Shown here: piece by piece, positions 22,201 through 34,949 of the stretch | Layout of the letters: the number at the start of each line of letters is the position of its first letter | Position numbering within the stretch: position 1 is the first letter of the stretch | Source: Chytriomyces cf. hyalinus JEL632 | Taxonomy: Eukaryota; Chytridiomycota; Chytridiomycetes; Chytridiales; Chytriomycetaceae | Reading direction: 5' to 3' | Assembly: GCA_025435555.1 (NCBI GenBank) | Contig: JAIWWG010000108.1 | Span: 28,494-92,493 of the forward strand | DNA: 64,000 nt | The notes under the pieces: model-generated | What the model saw: only the letters and a program-made list of their open reading frames with translations | Told to the model about the DNA's origin: nothing | Databases searched by the model: none | Made by a program: the position numbers and the translations under genes

Positions 22201-25200
22201 TGAGCGCGTTTTGATATTTGCATTTCTGCGCGTCGAGCATGTTCTGAAGCTTGATAAGGTGCGTAAAAAAGGCCAAGTCATTGAATATCGGGTAGGGAAC
22301 AATTGCCACCCCGTTCCCATGCAAACGAGTGATGAAATTGTCTTCACCCTCTCGAGCAACCATCTCAGCAATCTTGTATTTGAATTCCGTCACGACACCT
22401 TCGCGATCCGCAGGCGGAACGTCTTTGATAATGAGAGCGAGTTTCGAGGTGAACAGCTTCTTCCCATTCTGAGCATCAAAAAGATTGGCACCGTCTTGAA
22501 ACCTACTGAACATGGCATTGGCATCTCGACCGATTGTGAAATTCGTTTTCATGAGAACCAAGCTGGAAGTCGCACAGTTGAACACGGTGAGGATGGCGTC
22601 TTCTTGATGCGACCGTTCAATGCTTTGCAATCCTTCGAAATCAAGGCCGACGTAAATTGTCTTGGACTCATGTTTTGGTATCATCGACATCCATGCACCT
22701 TCAGTGCAGCGCTGTGAGGCTGAGATTAGTTAAACCGACCTTTTAAAAAATGCGAGCGTATTACCATTGCGCTTCCGTCGAAGGAGGTTCCAAGCAAGTG
22801 ATTCAGCATAAACGATTTTCCTGAGCTCTGCTCGCCCATGGATGAGACTACTTTGACTTGGTAGTTGCTGTAATATGTTATGATGCTTTCATACCACCCT
22901 TTACCAATTGGATTAGTTCAGTGAACAACAAACACCAAAATTTCGCACCGAAGGAAATCGCTTCAGAGATGCTCCCGATATCAGGTTGCTCCACTTCTTG
23001 CGATACCACTCCATCGCGCAGTGGTACAAATCGGTTTTGAGTCGCCATTGATATTTGTATTGGGATCAGACAAAAGGCTCGCACGAGCCAATCTCCAAAC
23101 GTTTGCACCTCGGAATATTCGCACTTCGCCGAAATGAAACTGGACACATCTGAATATCCATCGAGAGACACTATCATATTATTAAGCGACCGAGTGTCCT
23201 TGGTTGTGATCTTGCGGAGGTCTTCAAAAGAATTCTTCATGTGTCGTTGCAGTAGTTGAGTATACTTTCCCACCTCTTCACATGAAAACTGAGCGCCGAT
23301 TGGAATTGCGGCAATGAAATTGCGATCTTTTGGTGCTACGTCACGATCCAAACAAGATTGCACTGGGAATTTGGTGAAAACGTTCTTGTACACATCGAGA
23401 AGGCCGCCTCTTCCCGCGCGACGCTCAATCCGATACTCAAGAAAAATGTTCTGAGTAGTTGTGACAGGCCTGTCAACCATCAAAACTGCATCTGAAGTTA
23501 TTGCTGTTATTCGACGTCGCTCATTATTTGCAATGACGATATGATCGTCGACACGAGCATCATTCAAAAACTGCGTCCCGCGGCCAATAACGACCATCAA
23601 ATCATCAGTGGAGATTTGCACGGCTCCAGAATACACTTTTCCTGGAGTCACTTTTCGGTTTTCTTGAAACTGCCAGCAGTGACGTTCGAGCGACACCTCT
23701 GCAATGACGGAAACATACGCGCCGTTGTACACTGCTGTAAGATGAAGCTGTCGGTTGCGAACATTGATCATCTCCACCGAACGGGCCACTTCAGGGGTGA
23801 AGCTTGAAGGAAGTGGGACAATTATGTCAGCTGCCGATGTCGGCTGGGTGCAAAAGAAAATATGCGCCTCCAAGGTGCGAGCAGGATTTTCGTAAACCCC
23901 ATCGACTTCAGGTTGTATGATTGATGTATCATCATCGGTCTCTGTGTTTGCATTTGGTGCGATAGGTTGCACGATGGCCATCAGACAAGATCCATCGTTC
24001 GTTGCAATTACTCGGATAAATCCTGGAGGAAGAACAAACGCAGAAGGTCGAAACTCAGTTGTGACCAAGCTGTAAATTCGAACTCTTCCGCTTTTCTCCA
24101 CAAAGCATACTTCTTCACTCGTTGGAATGAAGATGACGTCGAATATGTCTGGCGATACGCCGTTGTACCAGGCGCCGATATTGATTTGCGGGTGCTTTAT
24201 AAAAAGCTCGGTGAAACCTTCGTCAAAGCACATAACATTCAGCTGGAACATTGTGATGTTAGGTCAACATTGTCGACGCTATTAGTTCAAACGAACGACT
24301 TACATTTGCAGATTCTGAATCATACAAAGCCAACAGACTTTTCGACTCATCGAAGGAAATGTGAGATATTGGTCTCTTGAAAATTTTCAACGCGGTTGAC
24401 TTTTCAACTCGATGGCGTAAATCTTGAGAGCCGGTGATGGCAAGTGTATAACAGGACTGAATTTCTTGCAAGAACAAGAGGACATTCCCATTTTTTAAAA
24501 TATACGCGCATCTGGCAACTATGGATGAGAACATAATTCAAAAATGAAATGTTTTTCATACCTGAATCGGAGCAACAGCGGATCTATATCAAATTCGATT
24601 TGATCGTATGAGGTGAATCGAGGAGTGGGCACGAAGGTCTCATGTCCCTCGCCAGCTTCTAGAGTTTTAGCATCGTTTGCATCCAGATTCCCTTTCCACA
24701 CCGAGTATTTGACCAAAGCCGGCTTCGACATCTCCATTTCAAATGCGACATGAATTCTTTTTCTTGCAGACGGGTATCTTGAGTAGTAGTATCGCTCATC
24801 TGGACAGAGATAAATTACAATCGCGCACGGACTTTATCAAGTTCGTCCAGTCCTTACCTCCGACGCTTTTAATGAGAATAAGCCGTCTGGAGAAGTAATC
24901 CAATATGTGGCAGAGGTTTGTCAGCTGAAATACTGAAGCAAGTCGCATTCAAAAATTGCCACGAACCCAATTCCAAAACGTTCTGCCAGAATTTGTTTCG
25001 AAGTGGCCAATGCTGCTGGCAGATTTTTTTGAATAATTTCACGCCGATAGTTGAAGGCACGTGAATTGATAAGGTCTCGCGCTTTTGTAACATTGGGGAG
25101 AAATAGCCCATCTGCTGAAAACCCAGACCGCCATTCTGAATATGCCAAAAGAATCTCAGCGAGAATTGTTTTACAACGCAGCACCATCTGCTCTTTGACG

Positions 25201-27896
25201 CTCAGCTTTTTAAATTCTGCTGCGGGGATCTTGATTGACACGGGTCGACCAGCTTGCAGATCATACAATTCCAGTAATTTCAAATCGAGCTTTGATTCCT
25301 CAGCATTGTGGCCAGGAGAGGTTGAATCCATTGCAGTGGTCGGAACTTCGCATTGTCCACCAGCCGCATTTGGCACGCAGGGTGTGGCCATTCTTGCTGG
25401 GCTTGCATATGTATCTTCAGCTGGTCTTGTCAATTTTCCTGCAATGGTACTGTCATCTGCAATGGTGCTGACATCCACATGGGAATCTTCGACTTTTCTG
25501 TCAGAAGTGACACCGCTTGCTTCAATTCCAGCATTTGCCGATATGGTTGCATTTATGAGTTTGGCTGCCCGGTCAACAAAATCAGAGTCGCTTGTTCGCA
25601 TCAATTGAGCGTCGAGTTCGTCCTTGAGACATCTGAACCAGCCTACCGCATCAGTAGGAGGGCCATTTCGCACAAACGCAGCAACTTTCGCAATGAAATT
25701 ATACGATGGGACTCCTGTGACCGACTCAAGACGTTTTGAGCACTTTTTTAGAACATTGTCAACAGTTCGATTTCTCGAATTTATGCATATAGCGACCAGG
25801 GTTTTCGTTGAGTCAGCTTCAGGGGACTCGCGAGAAAGATGACTCGAGTAAATTTCAGATAGCATGAGCCGCTCTTTTATGGCTTTCCATTTTGGCCGAT
25901 TGATGCTTGTCAACTTCGCTTTCAGCGCGGACTCATCAAGAGGAAAAAGCGCAGGCTTACGGAGTTGTTCATATCTGACTTGTCCGCTTGTAGGTTGAAT
26001 GTGGGATTCCGCAGGTGCACTTTCGGGCACAGAGACACAAATGAGAGGGCTGTGACCAGATACAGCATTTTCTTGCTCCGATATCATCGACTCCAAACTG
26101 GGGTAGAGTTCTCGTAATGTGCTTTTGATTTTGACTTCGAGAACAGCCTTGGAAGCAGCCAAATCCAGGTCTATCGCGGACTCTTGCTCCGCCCGAAACT
26201 CAGCAAGCTGCGCCTCCAAAGCAGCATCGAACTCTTTCAGCGGCTGGAGTATAAACTCTTTGTCCGCCATTGCAGGGTAAAGGAAATGCACAAACTTTTG
26301 AAACTCGTCGCGATTGACGGAGTCAGCAAAACGCAAGGTGCTCAATGTCTGCCCCCTAAAAAACTGTTGCAGTTCATCGGGCCCATAGTTGTCGTCAAAC
26401 TTCTTCGTAATGCGCTGGCTTGGCACAGACTGGGTGGTTATGAATGCCAGCTGCTGTCTGCTTGGAGCAGGAACAGCAGAATCCAAGGACAAGCAGATTG
26501 CCCGGTGCGTAACGCGAAATCCATCACGAATACGGAAGTTTCTCTCCTTTTCTTGATTCTTGGTCACTTTGAACTCGAAAATGCCGCCATTGTCGACATC
26601 AAAGTCCTCGTCAAAATCCATTTCAAAGCCGTCTTTCTCATTGACAGCGGAGTGGGCTTCCCAATTGATAGAATTAACGTCTTCTCTTGACAGTAAGCAA
26701 ATTTGCGTGTGGGTGAGTTTGTACATGAAGCTGCAAAAAAACAAAGTACTTCGTAAGTGGATATGCCACAAGGAAAACTCAAACGACGAAAAATCATGTT
26801 CGAAACAAGATGCTATCTGATATGAGGAAGTAATCGCACCTGTGCAGGTTCACAAGATTTTTTTTCAAATCACTGGACGCGTCATCATAGAAGCAGCCTT
26901 GTTCGGGCCAAAGTATCACAATCCCAGTGCTTTCTTTCATTGATAGGAAGTAAAGGCCGGGTTTCAGCCAAGAGGCCTCAGAATTCGACACCGCATCAGT
27001 TAGCATTTCAAAACTGTTGGACCAAAACATATTACTTTCAATTTGAGCCATTAAATACAGCAACTCACATTTGCTGATCGATCGTGTCAAGCTTTAAAAG
27101 CATGGCGGCCAGTGACTCGCGGTTTCCATAAACGCCAACCAACTTCATCTTTACCTCGCTCAGACGCTGAAAGTCAACGTTGGAAATGGATTTGAATGAG
27201 CCTGGGACGAGTTGGTTACAAAGTTCCTTGACAGATCCTTGCGCGATGATGATTTTGTCAACTGCGAGAGAAAGTGGATGGTCCATCAATATGCTGTGTT
27301 TTCTCGCATCATCAAGTTACCATACCTAATCCACTACATCCTGAGTCCTTGTAAAGCTCCAAGATTCTGAACAAGTTAGGGATTCTTTTCAAAACTTGAT
27401 CAACTTCTGTTGTCGGGCGCGATGGTTCGAAGTCGAGTGCTTGGTCGCGGCTCAGTATGTAGTCCATATCCATGCCGTCATCTGAATCAAGCAGTTCAAC
27501 GCTGAAACCACCTGATTGTGGCTCTGCAGCCGGTGCAGCGATTAATTCTTTATCAGGCGTAGAGTCTTGAATGCCAGGGGTAGATTCTTGGATATCAAGC
27601 GCGTCAAGATGAATCGGGAGAAGGCCAAAGTCGTTGTCGTCATCGTCTCCAAACAGGTCCTCATCCTCATCCATGGGGACTTGGATCTCGGCGGCTGCCT
27701 GTGTTGACTTTGTTTCATCTTGGAACTCGGCGGTTGCCTTTGTTGACTCTGCTTGATCTTGGAACTCGGCAGGTGCTGGTGCCAGGTCGACATCGCCAAA
27801 GATCGCCTCGTCCATCAGAGCCTGCATCTCGTTGGTTGGTTCCCTCGAGACGGGCGGATCGGCGTCGTTGCCGTTGCTGTCGTCAATCGTGCCCAT
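19242..27896 (-). CDS. Giant GBP/VLIG-like GTPase with Cys/His-rich region and VWA domain
   Basis: Fourteen exons: 27896-27326, 27261-27069, 27013-26840, 26730-24963, 24924-24858, 24799-24562, 24511-24304, 24242-22895, 22856-22765, 22711-21524, 21466-20891, 20835-20362, 20297-19588, 19527-19242; 7893 nt, 2630 residues. The N-terminus is acidic with AEFQD repeats. Residues 70-1520 are long and mostly helical-looking, without a known domain. Near 1530 comes a P-loop GEQSSGKS, then RCTEGAWMS and DFEGLQSIE, the pattern of guanylate-binding-protein and very-large-inducible GTPases; a possible G4 is IIKD where GBPs have RD. Residues about 1920-2270 hold repeated C-x3-C / H-x3-H-x-C clusters. A VWA domain follows (about 2375-2560) with MIDAS motif DRSGSM and FLSDGED. 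The overall architecture is inferred from motifs. The 57-nt intron 21523-21467 is in frame and could be retained; introns 24962-24925 and 22894-22857 are only 38 nt. Confidence 0.8.
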
Positions 27897-28289
27897 GAGA
27901 GTTTTGTTGCAAGGGAGGCGCGTTCCTTCGTTTTTTTTTTCACTTTTTCAAGTAATGCTTGCGCATTTTTATGCGTCCAGGAAATTTTCTGGTTGCTGGG
28001 CCACATGTCTTATCTGTCCGAAACTGCACGGGACCAACAAGCCTTTAGCTGGGCGACACAACAGCGAGAGTCCGACCTGGACACAGACATGGATGGTCAG
28101 CGCTTCAGGCACCGTATAGCATGGCAGGAGGCCCACGTTACGCCCACCCAGCAAATCCCAGCATAGAACGAACGTGCGAATCGGAGCGCATTATGGGCTC
28201 GGCAAGCCTTGTTGTGGGCGACGTTTCAAGAAGACGGTACGGCCTGGGCACGCACAAGAAATCTTTATTAAATCAAACACAACGGGCAC
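27897..28289. other. Intergenic, promoter of the giant GTPase gene
   Basis: 393 bp between the giant gene start and the chitin synthase stop, both minus-strand. No supported open frame. It must hold the giant gene's promoter; no clear core element is visible. Confidence 0.45.
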
Positions 28290-31200
28290 TTAAAACATGT
28301 CCAGGCCACGCTCCGCCACCCAACAAACCCAGTACAGAAACGATCCTGCAAATCGAACCGCCGTCAGTCCCGCAACGCTCCACAAGAGGAACGACAGGAA
28401 ATAGTTGGGGTCGTTGTCGCGTGACATTTTCGAAATCACGGTCGAATTGGTCAAAATGTAGACGAGCAGGAAATTGGACAGGAACCAAGCAACCACCACG
28501 TACGTTCGGTAGTTTTTAAAATGGTCTGAACACAAAACATGCCCACATCAGCTGACCAATTTTAAACAGAAAAGAAATAAACGGAACGCACCTTCAGATG
28601 TAAAGTCGACTGGCTTTGAGTCCTCCTTTTGCGGCGGGTTTCGGAGCAGATAAGACATATTCTTGAGTTTCTCGAGCTCGTTGATATAGCTGGGAGCAGG
28701 CACGTCTGTGGCAGCGACTTCCTCACCCTTCTCATTCTTCTTCGACTTGACCGCCGGCGCGTGGGACGTGCTATCTTGGCCCTTTGTGCCCCAAGAAATG
28801 TCGTGGATGTTGCAGACTAGAAGAAATCAATAAGTCTGCAACCAATTCCCCTGAAAACTCAAAGACTTACATGCATACACCATCAGCACATTGGTAAAAG
28901 TGGGTATCATCAGCAAATACTGCAGCAAACACGTAATCGTGTGCCATGGATCCAAGTACAACAAACTGCTCAACACATACAGCGCGTACGTGCACATTAG
29001 CGAAACAGCCAAATCTCTGAATGATGCAACTCGTCCAATGTATCGAGCCACGTCAGTGAACCCGTGCACTGAAGTCGGAACGCCTTTGACTTGCAAAAAC
29101 ATGGTCCAACTGACAAGTGCAAGCATGAGAACCATGCACAGGGCAAAGATGAATGAAATGAAGATCACAAGGGTCTTGACGGTGTCAGGTTTGTTTCCAA
29201 GAGAAACAAGTACCATGGTAATGAATGCAGTGATGTACGCTGCCTTCAAGGTTGCTGAGACGGCGGTACCATATGGAAAGAAAGGGTCTACTCCATATGT
29301 ATCTACGATAGCTTGTGTGCAGTCTGCAAACCTTTTGTCTGCGATATTGAACATGAACTAAGACAAAGAGTTAGTCCTTGCCGATACTTTGCCAGATGAC
29401 AACAACTTACAAAAAAGCAAATGTACATGCTGGCAATATTGAACCACGAAAACGCCAAGTTGATTGCGTTATAAAACGTTTCAAGCAGCAAAATAAACTT
29501 TCTGTGCGGGTAGTGCCCCGAAGTCAAGATGCGGGTGAAATTTTGGACCGCGTAAGTGGACGCAAAGAAGGAGCCGTTGAACCATCGTCGGCGTTGCTTA
29601 ATCAGATCGTGCATTTCAGTGGGAACATCCGTCTCGGCTTTTGCGGATTTTACGTATTTCAGAACGTATTGGTTGTGAGCTTTCATCACCAATTCGAAGC
29701 ACAGGATGCGATCTTCAGCCCTGCACCAGGTGTTAGTTGGCCTCTCGAGATTGCATCAAAAAAGTTTAATGGTGCTCACAGGTACATGTTGGATTCAGAG
29801 ACATTGGGCCGACCCACTGCAAACGGAATTCTCAGAACACGCTGACGAGAATTGAAGCGATCAACACAAAATGAACTCACCAATGCCATCAGCATGCAAC
29901 TTCTCACCCTTGAAATAACATTCAAGAGGCCTACCAAGAAGTGCTTTGTACCGGTATGCAGAAAACGCGCCCGGAAGAACAGAAATGTAGCCACACATGG
30001 ACTCGAACGGCTTATCCAAAATGTTTGACATTTTATACTCAAAGTTTTGGACTGCAACCAGTGGGTTCATGAGATTTTTCCACATGCTTCCCAACTCGGC
30101 GGCAATTTCTCCGCATGCTCCAGCAACGTTTTTGTTTCGGTCGAATGCTGTTGACAAGAACATCAGCATGCAGACAACAGACTCTACACCCACAAATAAT
30201 CACCTCGATACAAATGATAAAACGACTGCCGCGTAGGCCGAGTCCCAACATCCAACAAGATACAAACCTCGGGCTTCAACTTTTCACAAATCGAATTGAA
30301 AAACCATCGATGCGAGTTGATTTTTTTAGCATTTTTTTCCTTGAGGACAAAGATGGTTTGCATCGGTACGACGGGTATCTCATGTTTTTGAGTGTCTCCA
30401 CCGACAAAGCGAATGTTCAATTCTTGGTCGATACGAGCTTGCGTCGTGAATTCAAAAAAGTGGGCTTCCACTGGCTTTTCGTTCACTGTGGAGCGAGGTA
30501 GACCTTCAACGAAGCAGCCCATGGCTGATAAGACATCCAATGTTTGCTTGTTCATTGGACGAACGCCTGTGGCAATATTTTTAAGTATCGAATTCATCAA
30601 GAAGGCTTAGGGTTGGCGTACCGTCGGCGACAATGACCACAACTATTTCTTTCCATGCGAGGGCATTCCATCCTTTCTTTCCCAAGGAGCACAGGTATGA
30701 AATGTTGTCCATCACCGCTGATATGGTTTTAGTGAACAGCAACTCGTCCTCGTTGTACCTGAACAAGAACATTTCAGCCGAGAGCAAGTAGATTGCTTTT
30801 TTTAAACCCTCTGCAATTACATTGTACACACAACTGCCAGTTTCGTCTTTCTGCCAATCATTGATTGCCTGACATTGTACTGTCTTCCAAAGTAGTTGGC
30901 ATCACAAGTGACTGCAGTGTACCTGGAGAAGATTATCGGTTGTTCGTTTAAATGCCATGAAATATAAAGGGTCATGAAACAATGTCACCTCAAGTTGGTG
31001 AATTCCTCGTCCGTTCTGTGGTACACGTTGTTCAGGTATTCCTCTCCAAGAGGAATATCCACCACAAAGTTGCCGTCCGTCAAAACAACTTCCTTATTGA
31101 CCATTTTTGTGGGTTTGCGCTGGAAGGGGGATCTTTGAAACCCCTTCTTCTCAGGCATCTGGAAAATAAAGTCGGGGTCGGATTTTGCAAAATGCTGGAA

Positions 31201-31527
31201 GGGCGCAATCTGCTGGTATCCAATCGCCATCTAGAAGGAATCACATCAGCGGGAGCCCGTTCAGGATATCTGAGTTAACATTATTACCGCGTTTCTGCCA
31301 GGCGTCGGAGCAGGCGAGACTTCTTCAGAGATGGACATCATTTCCGCCATTCTAGGCTGATTCAAGTAGGATTCTGGCATACCCGAATGGTATGGGTGGT
31401 TGGGAACACTGGGGCTGTATGGCTGGTGCTTGACACTGACGAAACTGCGTTCATCCGCGTTGGAGGATGATGAAGAGGCTACTTGTTCGCGACTTCCCTG
31501 CGAAGGAAGTGCCTGATACTGCTGCAT
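28290..31527 (-). CDS. Chitin synthase (class I-III type)
   Basis: Eleven exons: 31527-31288, 31230-30989, 30922-30821, 30758-30622, 30566-30204, 30147-29881, 29816-29780, 29720-29411, 29357-28871, 28816-28592, 28525-28290; 881 residues. Family landmarks in order are a Ser/Pro-rich N-terminus, [62 protein letters not shown], the product-binding [11 protein letters not shown], several transmembrane segments, and DISWGTKG. This integral plasma-membrane enzyme polymerises UDP-GlcNAc into chitin. Catalytic ED and QRRRW motifs are intact, so it should be active. All introns are GT-AG and in phase; the 37-nt exon 7 is the smallest. It diverges from the RNase III gene over 154 bp. Confidence 0.95.
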
Positions 31528-31681
31528 GCGTGTGTGTGAATTGGGGGATCTTTTTTTGTTTTTCTTTTTGTGCGCGTTTGGATTTGGTTTGTTTTGATCG
31601 CGTTGTTTGTCATGAAAAAGGGTTCAAAAAGCCAAGCATTTTCTGTTCCAAACTTTGTTTATTTAAATAAATATTTACGTA
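31528..31681. promoter_or_regulatory. Divergent promoter, chitin synthase / RNase III
   Basis: 154 bp between divergent start codons. T-rich, ending with a TATTTAAATAAATATTTA stretch next to the RNase III ATG. Shared control is possible but not shown. Confidence 0.35.
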
Positions 31682-32383
31682 ATGAACAACACGATCGCCG
31701 GATACACGTTCCGCAACGCCAGTCTCCTAAAAGCAGCGCTGGTACATCCAGGCGCATCGCCACCCCCTCCAGTCAACACACTGACCAGTTTCCAGCGCCT
31801 CGAGTTTCTCGGAGACGCAATCCTCAAAATGGTCGTGTCCGAGCGAGTCTTTCAAGAATACGCCACCGAAAACGAAGGCCAACTCACAAATCGAACAGCT
31901 ACTCTCGTGAGCGCAGACGCATGCGGGAGAATGGCACGCATGGCCGACATGCATAAACGAATGACGGTGGCTGTGAACGCAGATCTCGAAAACTCATCCA
32001 TCCTTTGCGACGCATTTGAAGCGTTGGTGGGTGCGGTTTATTTGGATGGGGGCAGCAAGATGGGACACGTGTCTGTTTGGTTGAATGGGTTTGTCGACAA
32101 GATTGAGACGGAGAACCGTCGGGCCGAGCTCGCTAATCCTATTGCTGCGCTTCAAATTCTGTGTCAGAAGACGCTTGCGTTCCAGGAGTTGCCTGCGTAC
32201 ACTTCGGACTGCGTTCAGGACAAGGGAGTGATACGGCTGTTCACAAGCGCCGTCTCCCACCCAAATCTTCCCAATGTCGTTGGCCGCGGTCAAGCAAGCA
32301 GCATCAAGAAGGCCAAAGCAAACGCGGCTGAGGACATGATACAGCAGCTCAGTCAAGACTTGGCGTCAGTGAAAATCGAATGA
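31682..32383 (+). CDS. Ribonuclease III with C-terminal dsRNA-binding domain
   Basis: Single exon, 233 residues. The RNase III signature FQRLEFLGDAILKM (residues about 37-50) contains the acidic pair, and DAFEALVGAVYLDGG (about 109-123) supplies the second catalytic Asp and Glu, so the active site looks complete. Residues about 155-230 resemble a dsRNA-binding domain (NPIAALQILCQK...GRGQASSIKKAKANAAEDM). Length and order fit minimal class I enzymes, which cleave structured precursor RNAs (rRNA, snRNA). Some fungal mitochondrial ribosomal proteins derive from this fold, but the intact catalytic residues argue for a working nuclease. One of the few intronless genes here. Confidence 0.9.
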   Translation: MNNTIAGYTFRNASLLKAALVHPGASPPPPVNTLTSFQRLEFLGDAILKMVVSERVFQEYATENEGQLTNRTATLVSADACGRMARMADMHKRMTVAVNADLENSSILCDAFEALVGAVYLDGGSKMGHVSVWLNGFVDKIETENRRAELANPIAALQILCQKTLAFQELPAYTSDCVQDKGVIRLFTSAVSHPNLPNVVGRGQASSIKKAKANAAEDMIQQLSQDLASVKIE

Positions 32384-32556
32384 AGGGAAACAGAACAGAA
32401 CAAGATCGCTTTGAACAAGATCGCTTTAGTACAAGCAATAGCTGCAATAATACCGCGACAATAAATAAGGAAATAAATGTGCATTAATATTTCGGTATTG
32501 CTGACGGCATGGTCTGATTTTTATTGGTGGCCAATAGAGCGTAAAAAACACCAAAA

Positions 32557-34795
32557 ATGGAATCCATCGCAGCCCAATTGGACCTCAATCCAAACGTTTT
32601 CATTGCTGGCGTGGCCATTGCAGCCATTGCAGTTGCCTACTCCGTATACAAGACTCTTCTGCCATCGAAGCCAAGCGGTCACTCCAAGGCAGCCCTGGTC
32701 AAAGTCCCGTTTCCAGACGGTAAGCTTCTGAGCGTCGTTTAGAACCAGCAACTGATCTCAATTCATGCGACAGCATGCGATCCTGATTGGGACAAGGGTC
32801 GAATTCTGGAGAATCCAATGCTGAGGGTACCGTATAAAACCATTCAGCATTGGTGCGACAACTAACCTCGCCGTGCGACAACAGGACCCCGCCAACCCAG
32901 ACGTCATCACTTGCTTTGATCCCGCCACCGGCCGTTACCTCGGAACGCGCACCCCAACGACCCGCAAACAAGTGTACGAGATTGTAGCACGATCAAAAAA
33001 AGCACAGGAAACATACCAAAAATCGAGTTGGCAACTGCGCCGCGATATTCTCGCAACGTTCCATGAATACATTATCCGTGAGCAAGAAGGAATTTGCCGA
33101 GTTTCGGCCAGATCCTCGGGAAAAACAAGTTGAGTATTGTCTTCCCATCCCACTTCCAATTCAAGCAGCCTCACTGAACGCACGATACAAAACAATTCTT
33201 CAGTGCTCGATGCAACATTCGGTGAAATCATTCCCACCTGCGAAAAGCTTCTCTTCACCATCCAAGAAGGCGAAAAGTCTCTCAGCCCCGAAAAACGCTC
33301 CAGCGGAACCATGTCGTTCTTGGCTTCTGCGCGTGTTGAATATGTTCCAGTGGGTGTGATGGGTCTCATTGTTTCGTGGAACTACCCTTTCCACAACGTC
33401 ATTAGTCCCCTCGTGAGCGCTTTGATGGCCGGAAACGGATGCGTCATCAAAGTCAGCGAGTACTCTGGATGGGCTACTGAATGGCTGCAGTCCCTTGTTA
33501 GCAAAGTATTGGAAGTGCATGGAGTCGATCCAGCGCTTGTTACATTTATTGATGGGTTTGCTGAGGCGGGTGAAGCGCTTGTTGAAAGTGCCGACAAGGT
33601 GAACATTGTATTTTTTTGGAGCGCAAAGGGCATCTCGATGGAATTAACGGTTGCAATTCACGCAAATCAGATTACGTTCATTGGATCTCCCAACGTTGGA
33701 AAACTCGTGATGCGTCATGCAAGTGCTACCCTCACCCCAGTCGTCCTGGAACTCGGTGGAAAAGACGCTGCCATCGTTTTCAACGACTGCGAATACGACA
33801 ACATGCTCAAAATTTGTATGCGAGGTGGTCTCCAAAACTGCGGACAAAACTGTGCTGGTAAAGTCGAAACATTCTTTGTATAAACATCATTTTTATAAGA
33901 CTAACCCGTGAAATTGTTTATCAGGTATGGAGCGAATGATTGTTGAAGCCGGTATCTACGAGCGTCTCGTGAAAGACGTGTCAACGCTCCTCGCATCACT
34001 CCGCCTGGGAACTCCCTTCGAAGAAAACGTGGACTTGGGCGCCATCACCATGAAAACCCAAATCAAAATTATGCAAGACCTTCTCGCCGATGCAGTCAGC
34101 AAAGGCGCTGTCATCGAATGCGGTGGGAAAGTGTGGATCCATCCACAGTATCCTCAGGGACAATACTTTGAACCTACTGTTGTGACGGGTGTCACTTCTG
34201 ACATGAAAATTCATCATGAAGAGATTTTTGGGCCCGTGTTTTTGATTTACAAGTTCAAGACGGAGGAGGAAGCTGTATCGATCATCAATAGCACCGAATT
34301 TGGGCTTGGATCGGCTGTATTCAGTCTCAATTACGCCAAGGCTGAGCGAGTTGCTGCGCAAGTGAAAGCGGGCATGTGCAACATTAACGGATGGGGTTTC
34401 AGTTACCTTTGCCAGGTTCGATATCTGTCAATTCCTTATTTTTTTTATTTTTTGCCACGCTAAACTTACCTCACCGAAAAACACTCCAATCGCATCAACA
34501 GTCATGTCCTTTCGGTGGTATTAAAAAATCCGGTTTCGATCGATTTGGAGGTGTCGAAGGTCTCCGCGGAAACTGCCACATCAAAGCCATGACAACCGAC
34601 AAACTTGGCCATTTAGGAATCCGCGCGCAAGTTCCACCAATTCTGCACTTTCCAATCCAGAAAGAAGCCGTTGGCTTCCAGGCCGCGTTGATTGAAATCA
34701 TGTACTCGTTTACTGTCTGGGACAAGGTCGTGGGAGTCACGCGTTTGTTGAAAGCTGTTACTGGCGGCAACGGTGCTTCCAAAAAGAACAACTAG
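32557..34795 (+). CDS. Membrane-anchored aldehyde dehydrogenase (Msc7-like)
   Basis: Seven exons: 32557-32719, 32774-32826, 32885-33128, 33204-33598, 33671-33857, 33925-34415, 34502-34795; 608 residues. An N-terminal membrane anchor (VFIAGVAIAAIAVAYSVYK) precedes a full aldehyde dehydrogenase domain: ARSSGKT, VSWNYPFHNVISPL, TFIGSPNVGK, general-base Glu in LELGGKDAA, catalytic Cys in NCGQNCAG, EEIFGPVFLIYKF, FGGIKKSGFDRFGG. The C-terminal extension with a second hydrophobic patch resembles yeast Msc7 and its relatives. It would oxidise aldehydes with NAD(P)+ at an organelle membrane; the substrate is unknown. All introns are GT-AG. It ends 155 bp before GPCR B on the same strand. Confidence 0.9.
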
Positions 34796-34949
34796 ACCAC
34801 GCCAAAATGTCTCATTCATATATTCCTTGAATAGGAAAATAAAATAAACACGACTGAATTTTTTTATTCACCCCACGTAAATCCCTCTTGCACCAAGTCT
34901 GTTACCTGACAGAGGCAGCCGCCAACTTCCCTCCACCAAAACACCAAAA

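Noticed and set aside
27753-28166. Plus-strand open frames over the giant gene's first exon and upstream region
   Set aside because: Antisense to a well-supported exon, Arg-rich without domain features.
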